A stretch of 64,000 nt of DNA. It comes from Akkermansia muciniphila (lineage in GTDB: Bacteria; Verrucomicrobiota; Verrucomicrobiia; Verrucomicrobiales; Akkermansiaceae). A model generated the notes under the pieces. It ran no database searches. It was not told the DNA's origin and saw only the letters and a program-made list of their open reading frames with translations. Where the stretch lies: NCBI RefSeq assembly GCF_002884975.1, contig NZ_PJKB01000002.1:186001-250000 (forward strand). The letters run 5' to 3'. Both the position numbers and the translations under genes were made by a program. The first letter of the stretch is position 1, and each line of letters opens with the position of its first letter. Shown here piece after piece: positions 58,019-64,000 of this stretch.

Positions 58019-59340
58019 TGACGGTTTTTATTATTCTGCTGCTGATTGTGCTGAACGGCCTGTTCGTGGCCGCGGAATTTGCGCTGCTTGGCGCGCCCCG
58101 CGCGGCGCTGGAGCAAATGGGGGCGTCCGGTAATATGGTGGCGCGCCGCGTCTCCCATATCTTGAAAACGCCCCGGTTGCAGGACCGCTACATTGCCACG
58201 GCTCAGCTTGGCATTACGTTCGCCAGCCTGGGGCTGGGCATGTACGGGGAGCATGCCGTGGCCGGATGGCTTCACGAATGGCTCGCCCAGTATGGGTGGG
58301 CCTCCTGGCTCGTGGCGCACGGCGCGGCCAGTGTCCTGTCCGTGGCGGTGCTGACGTACCTGCACATCGTGCTCGGGGAAATGGTGCCCAAGGCGCTTTC
58401 CCTCCAGTATGCCACGAAGCTTTGCCTCATCATCACGATGCCCATGTACGTGGTCCAGCTCTGCCTGTATCCGCTGGTGGTGGGCATGAACACCCTGGGC
58501 AACTTTTTCCTGGGGCTGCTGGGCGTGGACAGGAATGAGTCCAAGTCTCACTACCATTCTGCGGAAGAACTGCAGTACATCATTGAGGAGAGCCATGAAA
58601 ACGGCGCCCTGCCGCAGGAATCCGGACGCATCATGGATGGCCTGTTTGACCTGGAGGACCTGTACGTTCACCAGGTCATGACTCCCCGCGTCCGGATAGA
58701 CGCCATTCCGGAAGGGGCGGGGCATGAGAAGATACGGGAAATCGTCCGCCGCACCCGCCGCACCCGCTATCCCGTTTACCGCGGTGATTTGGACCACGTG
58801 GTCGGCATGGTGCATGCCCGCGACCTGTTCCGCATCATGTTCCGCGGGAAGGCCCTGACGCCTGAATACATCCACGCCATTCCCAAGGTGCCCAAGACGG
58901 TTAAATTTGACAATGTGGTGGAGATCATGAGGAAGGACAACGTGCGCCTTGCCATCATTCTGGACGAGCACGGCGGAACGTCCGGCCTGCTGACCCTGAC
59001 GGACGTGTTTTCCGAGGTGATGGAGTGGGACCGCGGCCGCATCAGAGTATTGACGGATTTGCCCCGGGATGCGGTAGGCTTCTCCTGCGACGTGTCCGGT
59101 CTGGCCCGTATTGAGGAGCTGGGCGAAGCCATGGACATGGATTTGCAGAGCGAGGAGATCGACACCGTGGGAGGCTTGATTCTCAATCTGCTGGAAGCTC
59201 CGGCGGATGAGGGGGACACCGTGGGTTACCGGGGCCTGGAATTCAGGGTGACCCGGACGGAGAACGGCGGCGTGGAACGCTGCATCGTGACCCGGATTAC
59301 TCCCCTGATGCGTGAGGAAGCTTTGGAAGAGGAGGATTAA
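58015..59340 (+). CDS. CNNM/CBS-domain membrane protein (CorC/HlyC family), second copy
   Basis: Paralogue of the preceding gene with the same layout. The CNNM domain reads VFIILLLIVLNGLFVAAEFALLGAPR, LGITFASLGLGMYGEHAVAG and YLHIVLGEMVPKALSLQYA. The CBS pair has LEDLYVHQVMTPRVRIDAIPEG and LAIILDEHGGTSGLLTLTDVFSEVMEW. The C-terminal CorC_HlyC domain has IDTVGGLILNLLEAPADEGDTVGYRGLEFRV. The final acidic stretch EEALEEED is unusual. It is coupled to the upstream copy by ATGA. A perfect 8-bp hairpin with AAAA loop (59351-59370) follows, without a T tract. Confidence 0.93.
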   Translation: MMTVFIILLLIVLNGLFVAAEFALLGAPRAALEQMGASGNMVARRVSHILKTPRLQDRYIATAQLGITFASLGLGMYGEHAVAGWLHEWLAQYGWASWLVAHGAASVLSVAVLTYLHIVLGEMVPKALSLQYATKLCLIITMPMYVVQLCLYPLVVGMNTLGNFFLGLLGVDRNESKSHYHSAEELQYIIEESHENGALPQESGRIMDGLFDLEDLYVHQVMTPRVRIDAIPEGAGHEKIREIVRRTRRTRYPVYRGDLDHVVGMVHARDLFRIMFRGKALTPEYIHAIPKVPKTVKFDNVVEIMRKDNVRLAIILDEHGGTSGLLTLTDVFSEVMEWDRGRIRVLTDLPRDAVGFSCDVSGLARIEELGEAMDMDLQSEEIDTVGGLILNLLEAPADEGDTVGYRGLEFRVTRTENGGVERCIVTRITPLMREEALEEED

Positions 59341-59396
59341 GCTGCGGGAGTCCGGAGGAAAACCTCCGGATCTGAACCGCTTTGTGTAAAAGTTCC

Positions 59397-59425
59397 TTGG
59401 TGGAGCGCGTAGGATATGGCAGAAT
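59397..59425 (+). promoter_or_regulatory. Promoter of the octahaem-TPR cytochrome (leaderless type)
   Basis: TTGGTG, 17 nt, CAGAAT, 9 nt, ATG (59435). Confidence 0.45.
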
Positions 59426-59434
59426 ATTTCCGCC

Positions 59435-61714
59435 ATGTCCAAGCCCGAGTCCACTGATGTTTCCGTGAACAAATCCTCCATGAAAAAATGGGTGGTTCTC
59501 CTTATTGTTCTTGGTGCGCTGATTGGGCTGGGTACGGTGATGAAGGCATGGATGGACCGGCGCTCCGGCGCGGAAGCCCAGCCGGCCGTTTTCTCCGGCG
59601 GCAGTGAGCACTGGGACCAGAATGAAGTTCCCATCTCCATGCAGTGCGGCGCCTGCCATGAAAAGGAATTTCGGCAGTGGGCCGGTTCGGACCACGCCTG
59701 GGCGTTCCGCAAGCTTGGGGACCAGTGGGAGTCTGAGGCGTTCCATAACATGAAGCTGGACGCCCACGGAAGCATTCTCCAATTTTCCACGGATGCCCAA
59801 GGCCGCATGGTGCATGACGGGCAGTCCAATACTGCCTGGCGAGCGGAATGGGCTACGGGAAGGATTCCGCTGGTGCAGTACCTGGTGCCCGCAAAGGACG
59901 GAGGCTACCATACCCTGAGCGCTGCGTGGGATGTAAACCGCAAGGAGTGGTTTGACATTTTCGGCAAGGATGCCCGGCAGCCCGGAGACTGGGGGCACTG
60001 GACGGGCCGCGGCATGAACTGGAACACGCAGTGCGCATGGTGCCACATGTCCCTGTTCCATAAGAACTATGATCCGGTCAAGGACCGTTACGCTTCCACA
60101 TGGACGGAACCCGGAGTGACCTGCATCCAGTGCCATGGTCCCCTGCTGGACAAGCCGGAGGCGGGAACGGGATGCATGATTTCCACCAAAAACAAGCTGA
60201 CGCCGGAGCAAATTCACGACAACTGCGCATCCTGCCATGCCCGGCGGGATGAATTCGATCACGATTTTGCCATAGGTGACCGTTTTGACAATCATTTCCA
60301 GCTCGTGCTTCCTGTGCAGCCCGGCGTCTTCTGGCCCAACGGCATGCAGAGGGATGAGGATTATTGTGAAACGGGCCTGCGCCTGAGCCGCATGGGTAAG
60401 GCGGGCGTCACCTGCCTGGACTGCCATGATCCGCATACGGGAACGCTGAAGCTTCCGCAGGAGGATAATACGCTCTGTCTGAGGTGCCATGGGACTGGGG
60501 AGGCTGTGAACGGGGTGAAAGCCCCTATTATTGACATATCCAAACATACGCCGTGCCCCCAGTCCAGCATGGGCGCCCGCTGTGTGGAATGCCACATGCC
60601 GGAAAGCCTGTACATGGCCCGCGACCCACGCCGGGACCACTCCTTCAATTCTCCTGATCCTCTCCTGAGCGTGGAGCTGGGCATTCCCAATGCCTGCACC
60701 ATGTGCCACAGGGAAAAGAGCAATGAATGGGCCGCGGAAGCGGTGGAAAAATATTATGGGTCCAATCCCAAGATGGCGCAGTACAGGGACCGTACCAGGG
60801 CCGTGCAGCGCGCCTATGAAGGGCGGGAGGATGTGCTGCCGCTGCTGATGGAGTGCTTCAAGCGGGAGGAAGTGGGCGCCTGGCGCGCCACTCTGCTGGA
60901 TTTGATGGATGCCTGGGCGCATGAACCGGCTGTCCAGGAACTGGCCGCTGCGGCGGTCAAGGATCCGGATGCCCTGACGCGCGCCGCTGCCGCCAAGGTA
61001 ATGGGCCGTGCGGGCAATCCCGCCGCGGGCAAATTACTTAATGACCCGTTCAAGGTTGTCCGCCTGCAAGCGGAATGGGCCCTCCGGGATTCCCTGCCGC
61101 CGGATAGCCCGGCCATGAAGGAGCTGACCGCCGCCGCGCTTCATCAGGCGGACCAGCCTTCCGGAGCGATGAAGCTGGCCCAGATAGCCATCAGCCGCAA
61201 GGATGCGAAGGCCGCGGAACAATGGTTTGCCAAGGCTCTGAAATGGGATGCCACGTCCTCCGTAGTGCACCGGGATTACGCCGTTTTCCTGGCCTCCCAG
61301 GGGCGCAGCCCGGAAGCGGTGGAGCAGATGAAGGAGGCCGTCCGCCTGGCTCCGAAGGATGCCAACCTGTGGTACCTGCTGGGGCTGGGGCAGATTGAGA
61401 ATAATGATGAGCCGGGAGCTCTGGAATCCTTTAATGCGGCCCTGAAAATAGAGCCCTCTTTCATCCGCGCCCTGTTTAACCGCGCCCTGCTTAATGAAAA
61501 GGTGGGACGGCTGGAGCAAGCGCTCCAGGACCTGGAGAATTGTTCCTCCCTGGACAAGGAAAATGCGGACATTCCGTTCACGCTGGCCGTGATGCTTTAC
61601 CGCAACGGCCGTTACCGTGACGCAGCGGCAGCGGCAGCAGAAGCCCTGCGCCGTGATCCGGGGCATGCCCAGGCCCGTCAAATTCTGGAATCGGCTTCTC
61701 GACATGGGAGATAG
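59435..61714 (+). CDS. Octahaem c-type cytochrome with C-terminal TPR repeats
   Basis: Membrane-anchored periplasmic multihaem cytochrome. The 759-residue product has one N-terminal helix (WVVLLIVLGALIGLGTVM) that probably stays as an anchor. Eight CXXCH haem motifs follow, with first cysteines at residues 71, 200, 230, 264, 327, 348, 383 and 421. The first, CGACHEKEFRQWAGSDHA, matches the cytochrome c554-type pattern, as does the uneven spacing. After residue about 430 come HEAT-like helices (VKDPDALTRAAAAKVMGRAG) and TPRs at about 600-755 (LWYLLGLGQIENNDEPGALESFNAALKIEP; AALRRDP-type ends). The redox role is unknown; electron transfer, or reduction of nitrogen or sulfur oxyanions, are possibilities. 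No CXXCK motif was seen. Confidence 0.93.
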   Translation: MSKPESTDVSVNKSSMKKWVVLLIVLGALIGLGTVMKAWMDRRSGAEAQPAVFSGGSEHWDQNEVPISMQCGACHEKEFRQWAGSDHAWAFRKLGDQWESEAFHNMKLDAHGSILQFSTDAQGRMVHDGQSNTAWRAEWATGRIPLVQYLVPAKDGGYHTLSAAWDVNRKEWFDIFGKDARQPGDWGHWTGRGMNWNTQCAWCHMSLFHKNYDPVKDRYASTWTEPGVTCIQCHGPLLDKPEAGTGCMISTKNKLTPEQIHDNCASCHARRDEFDHDFAIGDRFDNHFQLVLPVQPGVFWPNGMQRDEDYCETGLRLSRMGKAGVTCLDCHDPHTGTLKLPQEDNTLCLRCHGTGEAVNGVKAPIIDISKHTPCPQSSMGARCVECHMPESLYMARDPRRDHSFNSPDPLLSVELGIPNACTMCHREKSNEWAAEAVEKYYGSNPKMAQYRDRTRAVQRAYEGREDVLPLLMECFKREEVGAWRATLLDLMDAWAHEPAVQELAAAAVKDPDALTRAAAAKVMGRAGNPAAGKLLNDPFKVVRLQAEWALRDSLPPDSPAMKELTAAALHQADQPSGAMKLAQIAISRKDAKAAEQWFAKALKWDATSSVVHRDYAVFLASQGRSPEAVEQMKEAVRLAPKDANLWYLLGLGQIENNDEPGALESFNAALKIEPSFIRALFNRALLNEKVGRLEQALQDLENCSSLDKENADIPFTLAVMLYRNGRYRDAAAAAAEALRRDPGHAQARQILESASRHGR

Positions 61715-61727
61715 GAAAGAGTATATC
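61699..61727 (+). promoter_or_regulatory. Possible promoter of the thioredoxin-like gene
   Basis: TCGACA, 17 nt, TATATC, 12 nt before the ATG at 61740. It overlaps the end of the cytochrome gene. Confidence 0.35.
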
Positions 61728-61739
61728 AGCGTTGTGTAC

Positions 61740-62474
61740 ATGAATTTTCCCCCTTTGCGTATTCTGCTGGCGTCTGCGTTCTTGCTGGGAGCCTCCTTCT
61801 GTTTTGCCGGTTCTCCTGATGCGGCGGAGGACCCTTCCCTCCGTACCTGGACGAATAAAGGCACGGGAACCACGGTGGAGGCGCGCCCCATCGCCATCAA
61901 TATGAAGACGGTCAAACTGGTGACCACGGCCAAAAAGCCCATCACGATACCGTTGGAAAAGCTTTCAGAGGAAGACCGGGCATGGCTGGAGGAACACAAG
62001 GAGGTGATAGGGAAGCCTCTCTCGGAATGGTCCTCCGTGCCGTCCGGGCCCGTGGCTGAGGAAATGAAGGGGAAGACCTACATGCTGGACAACGGCAAGC
62101 TCAGGAAGAAGGACGGCAAATTGAATCCCCGGCATTTTATCCTGTATTTCAGCGCGAGCTGGTGCGGCCCCTGCTGCCGGAATGCCCCCCACAGCGTGGA
62201 AGCTTACAACAAGGCGGTGAAAGACAATCCGGATGTGGAAGTAATCATGTGCAATCTGGACCAGAACCTGGAAGCCGCCCAAAAATGGGCCGCCGCCAAC
62301 AATATGCCGTGGCCCATCCTGCTGAAGAAGGATTTGACGGAGCTGGCCAGGAAAGTGGCTCCCCGCGGCATTCCCACGATGATTCTGGTGGACAAGGACG
62401 GCAAGGCCATCCAGTCTTCCCAGGACATGGAGCAACTGGTAAAGGCTATCGGTTCAAGCCGGTCCTCCCGCTAG
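61740..62474 (+). CDS. Exported thioredoxin-like protein with SHD1-like domain
   Basis: The 244-residue product has a signal peptide (FPPLRILLASAFLLGASFCFAG). A short beta-rich domain follows at about residues 30-85 (RTWTNKGTGTTVEARPIAINMKTVKLVTTAKKPITIPLEKLSEEDRAWLEE) and resembles the SLA1 homology domain 1 found in Planctomycetes and Verrucomicrobiota. A TlpA/thioredoxin domain then has the active site FSASWCGPCCRNAP and the cis-Pro loop APRGIPTMILVDKDG. The WCGPC pair suggests a periplasmic thiol-disulfide reductase. It follows the octahaem cytochrome by 25 nt, so a role in keeping CXXCH cysteines reduced is plausible but unproven. Start 61740 fits the signal peptide. Confidence 0.9.
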   Translation: MNFPPLRILLASAFLLGASFCFAGSPDAAEDPSLRTWTNKGTGTTVEARPIAINMKTVKLVTTAKKPITIPLEKLSEEDRAWLEEHKEVIGKPLSEWSSVPSGPVAEEMKGKTYMLDNGKLRKKDGKLNPRHFILYFSASWCGPCCRNAPHSVEAYNKAVKDNPDVEVIMCNLDQNLEAAQKWAAANNMPWPILLKKDLTELARKVAPRGIPTMILVDKDGKAIQSSQDMEQLVKAIGSSRSSR

Positions 62475-62502
62475 TCTGCAATACCTTTAATGTTCTGGAA
62501 CG

Positions 62503-63183
62503 ATGTCTTCCACCCGCAAATCCCAGTCCGACCGTTCTGCTGAAACCAGCGGCAAGATTCTTCGCGCGGCGCAGAAACTTTTTGCTCTCAGAGGATTTGA
62601 CGGAGTGACCATGAGGGCCATTGCTTCTGAAGCGGGGGTGAACCTGGCCTCCATTGTTTACTACTTTGAAAATAAGGAAGGGTTGTACCTTGCCGTGTTC
62701 AGGCAGTATGCGGAACCCCTGATGGAGGAGCGCATGAAGATGCTGAAGGAGGCGGACCTTCATCCGTCCCTGCGTGCGTACGCCCGTGCATTCATTGAAC
62801 CGGCTTTCCGGCTGCTTCTGGATAAAAACCTGGGTGGCCCGGACCATGCCCGGCTGCTGTGGCGGCTGCCTCAGGAACCGGAATATCTGGGGAGAAAGAT
62901 TTACGATGAATTCTATGCTCCGCTCATCCGGGAAATGACGCAGAGGGTGCGCCAGTTCTGCCCGTGGGATGACGAGCTCTCCATCTCCTGGCACATCCAC
63001 ATCATGAGTTCCATTTTCCACGCCACGCTGGGGAAGTACGTCACCCGGCTGGAACTTCATGACAAGGAGCCGTGGATGAAGGATCAGGACCGCGTTCTGC
63101 AAATGATCGTGAATACGGCGGTTCTGCTGATTTCACGTCCCGCCCTTTCTCCGGAAGGAGAGGAAGAGCAGGGGAAGCGGTGA
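62503..63183 (+). CDS. TetR-family transcriptional regulator
   Basis: A 226-residue regulator with a TetR helix-turn-helix (ETSGKILRAAQKLFALRGFDGVTMRAIASEAGVNLASIVYYFENKEGLYLAVF). The helical C-terminal ligand domain (ARAFIEPAFRLLLDKNLGGPDHARLLWRLPQEPEYL) resembles the CerR/DUF1956-like group. A TAATGT box ends 9 nt before the ATG, with no convincing -35. The target is not evident; no palindrome is seen at its own start, unlike the other TetR gene. It may control the thioredoxin and cytochrome unit just upstream or genes elsewhere. Confidence 0.92.
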   Translation: MSSTRKSQSDRSAETSGKILRAAQKLFALRGFDGVTMRAIASEAGVNLASIVYYFENKEGLYLAVFRQYAEPLMEERMKMLKEADLHPSLRAYARAFIEPAFRLLLDKNLGGPDHARLLWRLPQEPEYLGRKIYDEFYAPLIREMTQRVRQFCPWDDELSISWHIHIMSSIFHATLGKYVTRLELHDKEPWMKDQDRVLQMIVNTAVLLISRPALSPEGEEEQGKR

Positions 63184-63194
63184 AAATGGAACGG

Positions 63195-63219
63195 CGTGCC
63201 TGTAAGGCACGGTGTTTTT
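63195..63219 (+). terminator. Intrinsic terminator after the second TetR gene
   Basis: CGTGCCT pairs with AGGCACG around a 3-nt loop, followed by GTG and five T residues. It lies between tetR and the convergent thiE. Confidence 0.8.
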
Positions 63220-63220
63220 C

Positions 63221-63865
63221 CTATATTTCTCCCAGCGTCCTTCTTAGCGCCGTTACTGCCCCCGTGATGTCCGGGTGCGTGAGCAGCCAAGAGACGATAA
63301 CGACCCGTGCCGCGCCTGCTTTCAGAACGTTGGGAAGGGTGTCCCCGTTGATGCCGCCAATGCAGAAGACCGGGAACTCTTCCGAAAGCTGCCGCCGCAC
63401 GTTTGCAATGTCTTTCAGTCCGATGGCCGGTCTCCCCGGTTTGGTGCCGGTGGGGAACAAGGGGCCGAATCCGATGTAGTCCGCCTGCTCCCGGAACGCT
63501 TCCAGAGCCTGTTCCGGGCTGTGCGTGGAACGCCCGATGATGCAGTCCGGTCCCAGCATGGCCCGGACAGGCGCCAGGGGACCGTCGTCCTGTCCCAGAT
63601 GAACGCCGTCCGCTCCGGTGCTCAGGGCTATTTCAGGATAGTCGTTGATGATGAAAAGGCAGCCGTGTTTGCGGCACAGGGGGGCAAGCTGGCTCCCCAG
63701 CTGTTCAATACGTTCCGGAGCACAGTTTTTCGCCCGGAGCTGGAGGATGCCCAAACCGCCAGCCAGCAATTTTTCCGTAACGGAAAGCATTTGGTTTTCA
63801 GCAGTGTATCCCATATCCACAATGCCGTACAGGCGGCAGGGCGAGAGGCGTTCCTTCCTGTTCAT
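63221..63865 (-). CDS. thiE: Thiamine-phosphate synthase
   Basis: Couples the pyrimidine and thiazole halves of thiamine. The 214-residue product has LYGIVDMGYT, GLGILQLRAKNCAPE, LFIINDYPEIALSTGADGVHLGQDDGPL, IIGRSTHSPEQALEAFREQADYIGFGPLFPTGTKPG and VFCIGGINGDTLPNVLKAGAARVVIVSWL, the full ThiE pattern. ATG 63865 sits 8 nt after TACAAT in the promoter TTGCCG, 16 nt, TACAAT. No thiamine riboswitch lies in the short space before it. No other thi genes are adjacent. Confidence 0.96.
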   Translation of the reverse strand: MNRKERLSPCRLYGIVDMGYTAENQMLSVTEKLLAGGLGILQLRAKNCAPERIEQLGSQLAPLCRKHGCLFIINDYPEIALSTGADGVHLGQDDGPLAPVRAMLGPDCIIGRSTHSPEQALEAFREQADYIGFGPLFPTGTKPGRPAIGLKDIANVRRQLSEEFPVFCIGGINGDTLPNVLKAGAARVVIVSWLLTHPDITGAVTALRRTLGEI

Positions 63866-63873
63866 GGAAGGGA

Positions 63874-63901
63874 ATTGTACCGGATAAAATCATCCCGGCA
63901 A
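63874..63901 (-). promoter_or_regulatory. Promoter of thiE (leaderless type)
   Basis: Minus strand TTGCCG, 16 nt, TACAAT, 8 nt, ATG (63865). It lies back to back with the pyrD promoter. Confidence 0.6.
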
Positions 63902-63915
63902 GACGCTTCCCATTC

Positions 63916-63943
63916 TTGACCCTAATGGAAGGTGTAGTATACT
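63916..63943 (+). promoter_or_regulatory. Promoter of the gene entering the right edge (leaderless type)
   Basis: TTGACC, 16 nt, TATACT, 9 nt, GTG (63953). Both hexamers are near consensus. Confidence 0.65.
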
Positions 63944-63952
63944 CTCCGCATC

Positions 63953-64000
63953 GTGTCACCCGCCTTATATTCCGCCGCCAAAAGTGTATTGTTCCAAATG
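63953..64000 (+). CDS. pyrD: Start of a probable class 2 dihydroorotate dehydrogenase (partial)
   Basis: Only 16 codons are in the window, opening from GTG with SPALYSAAKSVLFQM. That resembles the N-terminal membrane-associated helix of class 2 PyrD proteins, where a similar LFQLDPE phrase follows. The enzyme oxidises dihydroorotate with quinone in pyrimidine synthesis. The frame is supported by the near-consensus promoter ending 9 nt upstream. With so little sequence the assignment is tentative. Confidence 0.45.
   Translation, partial: MSPALYSAAKSVLFQM

Noticed and set aside
1-64000. CRISPR arrays, rRNA or tRNA genes, insertion sequences
   Set aside because: Reading both strands by eye showed no regularly spaced repeats, cloverleaf-like stretches with CCA ends, rRNA landmarks or transposase motifs. 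A dedicated scan could still find a tRNA I missed.

Overview
The window looks like a stretch of chromosome from an Akkermansia-like member of the Verrucomicrobiota. This is inferred from content, not from a database match. The DNA is moderately GC-rich. It carries secreted mucin-type glycosidases (GH84, GH20, GH29), a PEP-CTERM sorted protein, a type IV pilin-like exported protein, Gram-negative LPS and outer-membrane genes (hldE-gmhA-gmhB, skp-lpxD, a LolD-like ATPase) and a multihaem cytochrome with TPRs. No rRNA, tRNA, CRISPR array or insertion sequence was recognised.

Layout. 1-8.9 kb: glnS, a zinc-ribbon/HEAT membrane protein, a sugar-porter MFS transporter with a large extra loop, an exported ankyrin protein, hemL and rpsU. 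9.1-11.7 kb: the ADP-heptose operon hldE-gmhA-gmhB. 11.8-15.5 kb: a small exported protein and a GH84 glycosidase. 15.6-19.1 kb: a membrane protein and an ABC importer of the nitrate/sulfonate/taurine class. 19.1-23.5 kb: skp-lpxD, panC, a lolD-like gene and an M28 peptidase. 23.6-24.8 kb: an AT-rich islet with one unknown gene. 24.9-26.4 kb: cdaA (c-di-AMP synthase), a 50-residue CdaR-like membrane protein and bioD. 26.6-36.4 kb: GH20, a phosphodiesterase-like protein, rph, a pseudopilin, a PEP-CTERM protein, GH29 and an M23 peptidase. 36.4-37.8 kb: nadD and truA. 37.9-46.0 kb: a tightly coupled three-gene phage-derived cassette of a helical protein, a 1728-residue giant protein and an apparently intact terminase large subunit. 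46.1-47.6 kb: an L,D-transpeptidase and a sugar O-acetyltransferase. 47.7-55.2 kb: rpsO and pnp, separated by a TetR-controlled EmrA/EmrB/outer-membrane-factor efflux operon. 55.3-64 kb: an exported M42 peptidase, two CNNM/CBS proteins, an octahaem-TPR cytochrome, a thioredoxin-like protein, a second TetR regulator, thiE and the first codons of pyrD.

The most general signal is in the promoters. For about a dozen genes the best -35/-10 pair places the -10 hexamer only 6-9 nt before the start codon, so the predicted transcripts have almost no 5' leader. The same pattern settles several ambiguous starts (glnS, cdaA, rph, truA). rpsU, rpsO, pnp, skp and the first CNNM gene instead have leaders. 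The second notable signal is the isolated terminase cassette, which has no capsid, portal, tail, lysis or integrase genes beside it.

Functional links. The glycosidases would remove GlcNAc, hexosamine and fucose from host glycans outside the cytoplasm. The heptose, lpxD, skp and LolD-like genes serve the outer membrane. The cytochrome and thioredoxin-like pair points to periplasmic redox chemistry.
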